Source of the DNA: Limnanthes douglasii subsp. nivea
Lineage: Eukaryota; Streptophyta; Magnoliopsida; Brassicales; Limnanthaceae
DNA length: 64,000 bases
Direction: 5' to 3'
Assembly (NCBI GenBank): GCA_036936605.1
Contig: JAUPFV010000002.1
Span: 167,347,739 to 167,411,738 of the forward strand
The notes under the pieces were generated by a model that saw only the letters and a program-made list of their open reading frames with translations, did not search any database and was not told the origin of the DNA. Of the stretch, positions 45,124 through 53,830 are shown one piece after another. The position numbers and the translations under genes are program-made. How positions within the stretch are numbered: position 1 is the first letter of the stretch; the number at the start of each line of letters is the position of its first letter.

Positions 45124-48100
45124 TTAAGGTTGAGCCTTTGAAGATGACTCGCCCTCATCTGCTTTCTTGCCCTTGATGTCGCTCTTCTCTTCGACTATCT
45201 TCTTACCCTTGGGATCAATCTCTTCTTCACCTGGGCTCTCTCCGGTTTCCTCTTCATTATCAGACGAGGACTCACTGGAATATCCCTCGTCAACCATAGT
45301 ATAATATGGAAGGTCGTCATCATCCACATAGCGCCATAAGCTCCCCAGTCTCCTCTTCGGGAATTTTTCGTGAAATAGGAGAACCATATCAGACTTCACC
45401 CTTTGAATCATTAGCTCCTCGCTTTGTATCATCTCCCTAGCATAGGTGTTGATCTTGGCCTTGATTGTGGCCTCTTGGTCCCTCACCAAAGCATCATTCT
45501 CTTCACCAGCCTGAGTCACTGCATTCTCTAAAGCGATTTTGTCAGTGGTCAGGTTGGTGATGAGCTTCTCCTTGGCTGCAGTTTCTCCCCTTGAGATTGT
45601 CAGGTCCTTCTCCAGTCCGGACAGTTTATCCTGAAGATCTTTTATGGTTTCTTCTAGGGTGGCAACTTTTGTGTTGCTTTCATTTTGCTTCTTCTTCGGC
45701 TCCTCATTTGCCTCTTTAAGCGAGTCAGCATTGGTGGTGGCAGTACGGAGGTCTCCGGATAGCTTTTCTTTATCAGACTTGAGGTCTTTGATAGTGTCTG
45801 CTTGACTCCGGACTTGCCTTTCCAATGTGAGCACCGGCTGTACATTGCTGAGTAGAGAATGGGCTATAGTATCCTTCTCGCTAGAAACCATGAAAGTCTT
45901 ACCGTTAAAATTGACCGTGTTGGAGCTACTCGGAGGGATGTAGGGCCCTGCGAACTCGTCTCTGGGCAGGCCAAGAAAATATTCACCAAGTCCACCCAGA
46001 CCGGTGATGTCCATTTCATCCAAGTTAAGCTCTCCCCCCTCAACTTCATCTGTATGGAATTCCTTTGGAATCTCTTCTTGAAAGTCCCTTGGGATCTCTT
46101 CGGCCAGTGTCGGGTCAGTAGGGAAAGAGGGCTCCGGATCCAGGAGAGCAAGCTCGTCTCCTTGGGAAGTCTTTTTCTTCTTGGCTTCCCTATCAGCACT
46201 TTCACCTGCTTGCTTGCGAGTCCTCTTGGATGCCCTTGGAGGTTTTGGGAGGTTTACTTCCTGCTTTTCGCTCTCCTGCTCCACCACTTGTAAAAGGGCT
46301 GCATCAATTTGAACTTGAGTTGGCCCCTCTGGATCTGTTGGGGCCTCCTTCTCAGTATCACCTGCCACCTTCTTGCCTTTTCTTCTGCCCTTCATTTTGC
46401 TTGGGGATTTGGCACGAGCAGGCAGGTAGAGTGTCCCATCCAGCTCGTGGGACCTTCTCAGCACAATTTCTTCATCAGGTTGGATGGCAAGCTCTTCCAA
46501 AGATAGGTCTCTCCGACCTGTTGTGTTCCACAAGTGGGACCTTGCTAGGTTTCCAGTGGTGAAGGCCGTGTGGAAACGGTTCTCCCAGTTCTCTGCAGCC
46601 CATGCATTAATTTTGCCACAGGTAGTCTGTCCGGCCTTCAGGTAGTCCCCGAACTCCTTTGGCAGCTCTGTTAAAACAGAAGAGAAATTGGTTAGTGCAA
46701 GCTTAATTTAAAAAAAGAAAAAGAGAAGAGAGATTCGAACAGAAACTTGAAGTAAAAAACTTACGATCACTCCTCCATCTACTTCTGAGAAGGCTTGGAT
46801 TCTCTCTAGCCTTGATTTTCTTGCCGTTTTCCCACGAGCCACTGACAAACAAGAATTGGCTCCTCCATTTGCTCTCCGACTCCAGGAGATCGTCAACAGC
46901 TTTGAGATCGTTCCCCGTGTTGAAATGGTAGAAGGGGAACTGGTGATGCTTGCACAGGTTGGCCACTGCAGCGAACTCTTCCATAGGAAGAGGGATCCCT
47001 GATAGCCTAGATGCCATTATGCATGACATCAAGGTGAACCAACCATTGGGGCTTAACTGTGATGGGCAGAGTTTGACCAAGTGAAAGTAGCGCACTATCT
47101 CCGGGTCCAGTGGGAACCTGAGTCCCCAGTTGAATAGCTCCGTAAAGAAGACTATTTCATTCTTTTTACAATCCATCGGGGTCTCCGGATCGATGGGAAT
47201 CCTTATCTTTACGTTCTCAGGGATCCCCCACTTTGTGCGCAATCTACCCAGATCTGAAGTATGGATGAACGCATACTTGGTCTTCAGCAAGGCCAAGAGG
47301 TATTTGAACTCAACTTTGTGGAAGCACGGCCCCACTCTTCCCTCAAGGCTCTCCGGCAGGTCCGGGCGCCTCAGATACAAATTTTCCTTCCCCTTCTTTA
47401 CAGCAGCAGGAGTGGTATCAGCCTGTCCGGAGGACTCGGACTCAAAGGGGACCTCTTCAGTAGAGTCCTCCATTCTCTCTTCCATAATTGTTGGAGGGAC
47501 TTCTGTGGAAGGGGTTCGGGGAGGATTAGTGCTTGGCATAGCCTGCCCTCCGGACTGTTGCCTCACCTCGAATTGAGTTTCTGAGGCAGAAGATTCTTTG
47601 GGAGGTGCCGGGCTGCTGGCCTCCGGACCGGACAGCCTCTCCCGGGGAGCTCTAAAGGGCACTCCAGACCCAGAGTCGCTATTTTTTGTTCCCGATTTAG
47701 AGGGAGTGTTTTTGGAAGTTAGCCCCTTGACTAACCGGCTTGGCCTCTTGATGACTAATTTATCCGGAGAATGGTCAGAGTCAGACCCCATGGCAATAAA
47801 AGACGATTTTTTCCTAACACTGGTAGCAGTAACTCCTGGTTCAACAGCAGGGATTGACTCCTGAACGGAGGAGCCAGAAACTATGGGAGAAAGGGTGGAT
47901 TGAAAGAGCTTTTTAGGCTTGGTACCTTTGGAAGAAGATGAACCTCTATCAGATTCTGCGACAGAAGAGGTTGGTTTCTCAACGGGCGACGATGGAAGCC
48001 CTGCTGCAAGTCTTTTTTCCTTCTCGACCCTTTGTGCTTTCTCCAACTCCGAGAGGTTAAGCCAGCCGCCTTTGATCATTGCTGTTCTTGCTGTAAACAT
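45124..48100 (-). CDS. Antisense two-exon gene of the Tat element (PF04195-like, coiled coil)
   Basis: Exon 1 is 48,100-46,765 and exon 2 is 46,667-45,124, with a 97 bp intron (donor C|gtaagt, acceptor ttaacag|AG, frame kept), giving about 960 residues. Exon 1: a Ser/Pro-rich first part, then LRRPDLPESLEGRVGPCF, ELFNWGLRFPLDPEIVRYF and SPNGWFTLMSCIMASRLSG, matching the 'putative gypsy type transposon' domain (PF04195 by recollection). Exon 2: NAWAAENWENRFHTAF, a basic stretch RKGKKVAGDTEKE, a nuclear-signal-like KRTRKQAG, a long coiled coil (about 45,450-45,850) and an acidic tail. ATG-initiated; a second ATG (MIKGGW) 7 codons on is an alternative. Antisense extra genes are known in some Tat elements; the function is unknown. 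Confidence 0.8.
46668..46764 (-). other. 97 bp intron of the antisense Tat gene
   Basis: Minus strand: gtaagttttttacttc ... cttctgttttaacag. Removal joins RSRWRSD to QLPKEFGDYLKAG in frame. The donor position is matched in the old copy at about 9450. Confidence 0.75.
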
Positions 48101-48199
48101 AAACGGCCAATGAAGTTTTGAGTTCTAGAGAGATAAAGCTCTGAGTAAAATTGCAGAGTGAAATTTGAAAGAGATAATGAGACAGTGAAAAGTGAATGA

Positions 48200-48214
48200 G
48201 AATTTATAGTAAAT
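48200..48214 (-). promoter_or_regulatory. Candidate TATA box of the antisense gene
   Basis: On the minus strand ttactataaattctc lies about 110 bp before the ATG, followed by a pyrimidine-rich leader. The old copy has ttctataaatattttctc in the equivalent place (about 7,990). Confidence 0.45.
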
Positions 48215-48524
48215 GTGAAAAGAAGGAGTTGATTCCTAGGAGAATCCAAAAAGTTGGGCAATGATTAAAAGACGGCGCTGATGTCATTATTTGCAATTAA
48301 AGAGGTAACTTGTTCGAGAAAGTGGTGCGAAATTCAAGGTGAAAAAACGGCTGGAGTGACCAATCAGAGAGTGACACGTGTCCCATTAACTATGGCAAAA
48401 ACCGTTTGGAATTCGTAACGTTCGATCTGTCCGGGTATACCCACAACTCTTTCCGGGTTGAAAACCACTACCTATAATCGGACTGTTTTTCAGATCTTTG
48501 ACAAGGACACTTGTTCAAACACCT

Positions 48525-48534
48525 AAAAAAGGGG
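48525..48534 (+). promoter_or_regulatory. Polypurine tract
   Basis: aaaaaagggg a few bases before the 3' LTR start; this is where plus-strand DNA synthesis would begin. Confidence 0.75.
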
Positions 48535-48538
48535 CTCC

Positions 48539-48953
48539 TGATGAGTCTGAATTCAGAATACTCCCCGGAAGGGCAGATCAGTGTAAATCTCTCCGGAAAC
48601 CGGACAGAACTTTTGGACCGGACAGATCACTTCGAACACTGTGAGCCTAAGGCTGTTCGAACTATGACTAAAGTACTAAAAAACCTAAACACTTCCTGAC
48701 TAAGCTACCTGTCCTCCTGCTTAGAACTCATGGGTCTTTAAACATGACCCGGGTCCATTAAACTTGACCCGAAAGCCCATAAGGGCCCAAACATCACACT
48801 ATAAATACTCAACCACCAGCATTAACTTCTGGTAATGAAAATTAACTGCTACCAAGCTGCTTAATTATCTCTCCACCTTGAAACACCCTTACACCACCTT
48901 GAAACTCCACTTGAAATTACTAGCCTACCCTCAGGCTATTTTTATCCACACCA
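48539..48953 (+). repeat. 3' LTR of the Tat element
   Basis: 415 bp, same length and ends as the 5' LTR, with 8 transitions between them and no indel. Confidence 0.95.
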
Positions 48954-48958
48954 TAGCT
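48954..48958. repeat. 5 bp TSD (right) of the nested Tat element
   Basis: tagct, identical to 38,543-38,547. Confidence 0.92.
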
Positions 48959-49251
48959 AGTGTCATCCAACTTAAGCCATTAGTAGGTTCAGTAAGTTTG
49001 AATTTTTTTTTCATACCCTCTACTTGGATCAGTTCATCGTAGTCCAAATACATATCCGACCAAATTTTGGTTACACCTCGTCCTCCTTCCAGATTACGGA
49101 TGCAAAGCTTCCCTTCGCCGCGATGTTCGATAGTCGCGCTCTCCGTTACCTCCATCTCTTCATACAACAAATCTTTGATCTATCTCATTCGTCTCGAGGT
49201 TGATTCAACTCCTCCACCTTGACGGGCTTGCTTTGATCTTTTCGAAGACAT
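48954..49251 (-). pseudogene. hAT accessory gene, 5' part
   Basis: ATG at 49,251-49,249 begins MSSKRSKQARQGGG. An in-frame TAG follows at about codon 24. Then LYEEMEVTESATIEHRGEGK and KFKLTEPTNGLSWMTLA lead up to the retrotransposon insertion at 48,954. It is read in the direction opposite to the BED-finger gene, from a shared upstream region. Confidence 0.6.
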
Positions 49252-49310
49252 TTAGCGAAACCTGAAATTTTAAATAGTGTTTGAAAATTATAAAAATAAT
49301 TTAGAGAAGT

Positions 49311-49515
49311 GTAGTGGAGAAGAGATAGATTTGTAGTAGAGAAGGGATCAGTTTGTAGTAGGGAATAGATAGATTTGTAGTGGATAAGAGATGGATTTGT
49401 AGTGGAGAAGAGAAATATTTGTAGTGGAGAAGAGATAGATTTGTAGTGGAGAAGAGATAGATTTGAGGTTGTGTGAAAAATAGAATAGGAAATAGGAGAT
49501 AGATTTGTAGTGGAT
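49311..49515. repeat. 22 bp minisatellite, about 9 units, in the hAT 1 divergent promoter
   Basis: Units of the type gtagtggagaagagatagat are repeated head to tail with small changes. They fall in the leader of the minus-strand accessory gene, between it and the shared promoter module. Confidence 0.85.
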
Positions 49516-49770
49516 GACGTCATCGTACGGACCATCCGGCCAGGCGTGCGGATGGTCCGCACATTCGAAATGGTAACGGCTAGTTGAATTCAACTAGCCG
49601 TAGAGGTCTGGGGCATCCGGATCGATATCCGGATGGTCCGAATTCTCTGTCCGGATGGTCCGGAATTTTTTTTTTGATTTTTCGTTTTTTTTTGTCTCCC
49701 CAATAAATAGAGGAGACCCCAACTCAATACTCACATCTCTCAAATAACTCTCTACTTCTCTCTAAATCTA
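49513..49770. promoter_or_regulatory. Shared promoter module of hAT 1 between two divergent genes
   Basis: It contains the palindrome gatgacgtcatc (49,513-49,524, a TGACGTCA bZIP-type site), and several direct and inverted copies of ggatggtccg. A perfect 26 bp palindrome with an acggctagttg half and a gaattc centre lies at 49,576-49,601. A TATA-like aataaatag is at 49,702-49,710, followed by aggagaccccaactc. The same blocks occur inverted in hAT 2 at 53,520-53,830. Binding roles are inferred. Confidence 0.65.
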
Positions 49771-50003
49771 TCTACTTGTTCGAAAAATTCTAGAAAACTA
49801 TAATTACTTATTTTACATATTCTACTTCTACTTTCGAAATTGTTTGATTTTTGTTTTTCCGCAAATTGTTTCTTAGTTGTTATTAGTCTAAATTAGTTGT
49901 TCTATCTTGTTATTAGTCTAAATTTAGATTTTATTATTTGCAATATTAATTAGTTCCCATTAGTATTTTATTGCATATTTAAAAAAATGTTATTAGTTTT
50001 AAA

Positions 50004-50480
50004 ATGAATTCAAAACGTAGAAGTACTGGGGTAAACCCACCCTCTAATGTGGATCTCAATACCATAGATGAATTTTCTACAAACTTCCCTCACGTTGACA
50101 CACTCTCCTCCCACGAAAGTGGTGGTGGAAGTAATAGTGGTGGGTCGAGATCTCGTAAGAAAACATCTTGGATTTGGAAACACTATACTCCATCAGAAGA
50201 TGGTTATTCTAGTATTTGTAACGTGTGCAAAAAATGTTATCTTCATGTAAGTGGAAATAGAAATATGGGCACTAGAACTATGGTAAAACATTTATTGAAA
50301 CATCAAGTATATGATCCTACAAAACCTAACCCAAATAATTTTTGCATGAACCCTCAAACAGGTCTTCCTTTTGAGTTTAACCACGATACGTATAGGGAAG
50401 AAACGATGATTTATGCAGTCGGTAGTTTACAACCATTTAGTTTTGGGGGAGATACGAAAATTGGATGCAAGCTGGGGTAA
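50004..50480 (+). CDS. hAT transposase remnant: BED zinc finger
   Basis: 158 codons. After a Ser-rich start (SHESGGGSNSGGSRSRKK) comes a BED finger: SWIWKHYTPSEDG, CNVCKKCY and a downstream MVKHLLKHQ pair of histidines, about residues 55-100. BED fingers bind the ends of hAT elements. A tail with QPFSFGGDTK follows, and in the next frame WMQAGVNPQAKRIPRS, as in hAT transposases just after the finger, so a frameshift occurs near 50,450. The RNase-H-like catalytic core and the dimerisation domain are absent: the element goes straight into AT-rich subterminal repeats. The protein could at most be a DNA-binding fragment. Confidence 0.75.
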   Translation: MNSKRRSTGVNPPSNVDLNTIDEFSTNFPHVDTLSSHESGGGSNSGGSRSRKKTSWIWKHYTPSEDGYSSICNVCKKCYLHVSGNRNMGTRTMVKHLLKHQVYDPTKPNPNNFCMNPQTGLPFEFNHDTYREETMIYAVGSLQPFSFGGDTKIGCKLG

Positions 50481-51240
50481 ACCCACAGGCAAAACGCATT
50501 CCACGTAGCTTTTTGGGATCGCTAGCCTTTAAATGTTATTAGTCTAAAAAGGCATACAATTTTGTATTGTAATTTGAAAACATTTGTACAACTCCTGGCC
50601 CGCAAGAGTATAAAGTGTGAACGGCTAAATTATCCAAAAAAAACTTTACCTTTTATTATAATAACAATAACTTTACCTAATCACAATAATAAAATTCAAA
50701 ATGTCATATTAAAATTATAACAATATAACTTAAAAATAGTAAATAACACTTGTAATATTTAAAACCAAATCACAATAATAAAATTCAAAATGTAATATTA
50801 AAATTATAACAATATAACTTGTAATATTTTTGCATGATAAAATATGATTTTGGTTTAAAAAATAATAAATAACACTTGTAATATTTAAAACCAAATCACA
50901 ATAATAAAATTCAAAATGTAATATTAAAATTATAACCATAGAATTTGTAATATTTTAACATGATAAGATATAGTTTTGGTTTGTAATATTAAAATCAACA
51001 CTACTAATATTAGATCTAAAAACATAATAATAATATTCAAAATGTGATAATAACCTAAGTAATATTTAAAATTTTGGACTATATAATAATTAAAACACTT
51101 AAAATATTAATAACAAAAAAAATTAATATTAACCAAAATATAATAATATTTTTATAATAATATGCAATATCTCAATATTTTTTAAATATAACATTTTGGT
51201 TATAAAATAAATAAAACATTTATAATATTTACAAATAAAC
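50481..51240. repeat. AT-rich subterminal repeats of hAT 1
   Basis: Blocks such as aaatcacaataataaaattc followed by aaaatgtaatattaaaatta recur two to three times (about 50,680, 50,767 and 50,893, period about 126 bp in the last pair). They are the inverted equivalent of 51,840-52,810 in hAT 2. Confidence 0.7.
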
Positions 51241-51452
51241 CGCGGTTATTTACAAATAAACTGTGGTTTCGCAGTCCTGACGGTTTGCAGTCGTAATGGT
51301 TTGCGATCCTGCCGGTTTGCGGTCCTGCCGGTTTACTCCTTATGCGGTCCTGCCGGTTTGCAGTCCTAATGGGCAGTTTCGCAGTTAAACCGCCCGTTCA
51401 TAAACAGATTGCCAGCCTTGAACCGCGGTTCCTGGACCATTTGCCACCCCTA
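51241..51452 (-). repeat. Right TIR and subterminal motif cluster of hAT 1
   Basis: Several copies of gcggtcctgccggttt and variants, then cagttaaaccg, aaccgcggttcctgg and the terminal ccatttgccacccctA. The cluster is mirrored at 51,579-51,830. Such clusters are typical transposase-binding regions. Confidence 0.85.
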
Positions 51453-51578
51453 ATAAGAATAAATATCTATGACCAGGTTGAGGAGACATATTCGGACAAG
51501 TTGCAGCATACCACATGACATTTCGTAAGAGAACATCTCCAACACTGAAGAAGGCACTCCTCAAAATACACCTGTAAG
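51453..51578. other. 126 bp between the two hAT elements
   Basis: It starts with the right TSD of hAT 1 (ataagaat, 51,453-51,460) and ends with the left TSD of hAT 2 (cctgtaag, 51,571-51,578). The ~110 bp between is original flanking DNA of moderate GC content. A minus-strand frame is open through it but I recognise no protein. Confidence 0.8.
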
Positions 51579-51835
51579 TAGGGGTGGCAAATGGTACAGG
51601 AACCGCGGTTCAAAGCTGGCGATCGTTTTATGAACGGACAGTTTAACTGCGAAACTGGTCCATCAGGACTGCAAACCGGCAGGACCGCAAACCGGCAAAA
51701 CCGCAAACCATTTGGACAGCAAATCGGCAGGACCGCATAAAGAGTAAACCGGCAGGACCGCAAACCATTAGGACTGCAAATCGCCAGGACTGCGAAACCA
51801 CGGTTTATTTGTAAAAAACCGCGGTTTATTTGTAA
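51579..51835 (+). repeat. Left TIR and subterminal motif cluster of hAT 2
   Basis: TAGGGGTGGCAAATGGT, aggaaccgcggttc, then repeated aaaccggcaggaccgc motifs. It is an inverted match to 51,241-51,452. Confidence 0.85.
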
Positions 51836-52810
51836 ATATTATAAATGTTTTATTTATTTTATAACCAAAATGTTATATTTAAAAAATATTGAGATATTGC
51901 ATATTATTATAAAATTATTATTACATTTTGGTTAGTATTAATTTGTTTTGGCTATTAATATTTTAAGTGTTTTAATTATTATATAGTCCAAAAGTTTAAA
52001 TATTACTTATGTTATTATCACATTTTGAATATTATTATTATGTTTTTAGATCTAATATTAGTAGTGTTGATTTTAATATTACAACCCAAAACTATATCTT
52101 ATCATGTTAAAATATTACAAATTCTATGGTTATAATTTTAATATTACATTTTGATTACTATTGTGATTTGGTTTTAAATATTACAAGTGTTTGTTATTAT
52201 TTTTTAAACCAAAATCATATTTTATCATGCAAAAATACTACAAGTTATATTGTTATAATTTTAATATGATATTTTGAATTTTATTATTGTGATTAGGTTT
52301 TAAATATTACAAGTGTTAGTTATTATTTTTAAGTTATATTGTTATAATTTTAATATTACATTTTGAATTTTATTATTGTGATTTCGTTTTAAATATAACA
52401 AGTGTTATTTATTATTTTTAAGTTATATTGTTATAATTTTAATATTACATTTTGAATTTTATTATTGTGATTTGGTTTTAAATATAACAATTAACAAGTG
52501 TTATTTATTATTTTTAAGTTATATTGTTATAATTTTAATATTAAATTTTGAATTTTATTATTGTGATTTGGTTTTAAATATTACAAATGTTATTTATTAT
52601 TTTTTAAACTAAAATCATATTTTATCATCCTAAAATATTACAAGTTACATTAGAATATTTAATATTACAAATGCTAAAATATTACAAGTTATATTAAAAT
52701 ATTTAATATTACAAATGCTAAAATATTACAAGTCATATTAAAATATTTAATATTACAAATACTAAAATATTATAAGTTATATTAAAATATTTAATATTAC
52801 AATTGCTAAA
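51836..52810. repeat. AT-rich tandem repeats of hAT 2
   Basis: About five units of roughly 90-115 bp containing gtgatttggttttaaatat, starting near 52,163, 52,279, 52,379, 52,467 and 52,563. Four shorter units of about 44-46 bp (aaatattacaagtcatatta) follow at 52,640-52,810. Confidence 0.75.
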
Positions 52811-52819
52811 ATACATTTT

Positions 52820-53320
52820 TTAGTCTCTTGTCGCTAACCACTTTTTAAGTCGCAAAACTTTCTCAACAGTAACTGCAATTTGTAATGGATCTCCCAAAAC
52901 TTGTCCTCGAGTCTCACGATTAACCTTACTTAACGCAGCAGCAATCAAATCGACCATTTTCGTCTTCGTACTAAGACTTTGTTTAGGAACAACGGTCTTA
53001 CTCTTAGTTATAGTTGGGTGTTTGACACTTCGTGTCACCTTGTCGACCATTTTAGAACTAAAAGTTGGTTTGGCGGTCTTACTGAAAGTCGTACGTGTAG
53101 TACTAGCAAGTTTGACGCTTCGCCTCTCCTTATCGGAAATTTTCAAACTAAAAGTTTGTTTGACGGTCTTACTCATATTCGTAGGTTCAGTGGCACATTT
53201 GATGCGTCGTGTGATCGGATCCCTCTCGGGTGGAGGAGACATCATAAAAGAAGAAAATTCTGAAAAATCAGTTTTTGGAGTTGCTTGTCTTAACATGTTG
53301 TTGAAGCCACAAAACGCCAT
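52820..53320 (-). CDS. Basic repetitive protein carried by hAT 2 (unknown)
   Basis: 166 codons from MAFCGFNNMLRQATPK. The middle holds about three imperfect ~35-40 residue repeats of the type 'R.VK.A.TTRT.FSKT.KP.FSSKM.DK', rich in Lys, Ser and Thr. The C-terminus reads DPLQIAVTVEKVLRLKKW. I recognise no family. It sits where hAT 1 has its BED-finger gene and behind the same promoter and leader (CTATAAATAG, aggagaccccaactc), but shares no obvious protein similarity with it. Open over its whole length. It could be a captured or diverged gene, and it might bind DNA because it is basic; that is a guess. Confidence 0.5.
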   Translation of the reverse strand: MAFCGFNNMLRQATPKTDFSEFSSFMMSPPPERDPITRRIKCATEPTNMSKTVKQTFSLKISDKERRSVKLASTTRTTFSKTAKPTFSSKMVDKVTRSVKHPTITKSKTVVPKQSLSTKTKMVDLIAAALSKVNRETRGQVLGDPLQIAVTVEKVLRLKKWLATRD

Positions 53321-53519
53321 TGGAAATTTGAGATAATAACAAATAATAACTAATAAAAACTAATAACAATTTTTTTTCGAAAAAAAATCTAACTATTTCG
53401 AAAACAGAACTACGATATGTAAATTAAGAAAGTTAAGTTTATTAAAAAATCTAGAATAAGTAAAGAGAATTAGAGAGTTTATAGTAGATTTAGAGAGTGT
53501 ATGAGGTTGGAGTTGGGGT

Positions 53520-53830
53520 CTCCTCTATTTATAGGGGAGATCCAAATTTTGTTTTTTGAAAATTCTGAAAAAATGCAAATGTCCGGACCATCCGGAGATT
53601 CGTCGGGATGGTCCAGACAGTCAGTCCGGGGCATCCGGACGAAATGTCCGGACGCCCGGATTTAGAATTCGGATGCCCCGGACATTCGTCCGGATGCCCT
53701 GGACACCTGCAACGGCTAGTTAAACCTAACTAGCCGTTGCGTTTGAACGTGCGGACCATCCGCACCTCTGACCGGATGGTCCACACGGGTGACGTCACAG
53801 ATGACGTCACTTGCTGACGTCATCCGTGAC
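53520..53830 (-). promoter_or_regulatory. Promoter module of hAT 2
   Basis: On the minus strand: three TGACGTCA palindromes at 53,789-53,796, 53,801-53,808 and 53,814-53,821, spaced 12-13 bp. There are several ggatggtcc copies, an imperfect palindrome with aacggctagtt arms (about 53,710-53,737), and CTATAAATAG at 53,525-53,533 followed by aggagaccccaactc. This matches the hAT 1 module in content and order. Confidence 0.65.

Larger units (their letters stand above)
38548..48953 (+). mobile_element. Complete Tat-lineage Ty3/gypsy retrotransposon, 10,406 bp
   Basis: Two 415 bp LTRs starting TGATGAGT and ending ATCCACACCA bound the element, with TSD tagct, a primer-binding site and a polypurine tract. 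Gag, protease, RT, RNase H, a second archaeal-type RNase H and integrase lie on the + strand; the second RNase H is diagnostic for the Tat lineage (Ogre, Retand, Grande relatives). Beyond pol a two-exon gene runs antisense. The LTRs differ at 8 of 415 sites, all transitions. With a commonly used plant rate near 1.3e-8 per site per year this suggests an age well below 1 Myr (assumption-dependent). Stops and frameshifts in gag-pol make this copy non-autonomous. Confidence 0.95.
36427..51452 (+). mobile_element. hAT DNA transposon 1, split by a nested LTR retrotransposon
   Basis: The left end TAGGGGTGTCAAATGG and the right end (reverse complement TAGGGGTGGCAAATGG) are inverted repeats, flanked by a perfect 8 bp TSD, ataagaat. 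Total 15,026 bp; removing the nested LTR element and one 5 bp TSD copy leaves about 4.6 kb. Subterminal regions carry repeated gcggtcctg-type motifs next to each end. It held two divergent genes: a BED-finger transposase on + near the right end (50,004) and a second gene on the minus strand. The catalytic part of the transposase is missing, so it is not autonomous. Confidence 0.88.

Noticed and set aside
45859..48113. Plus-strand frames of 60-148 codons
   Set aside because: They lie opposite the antisense Tat gene, which has domains, splice sites and a homolog in the old copy.
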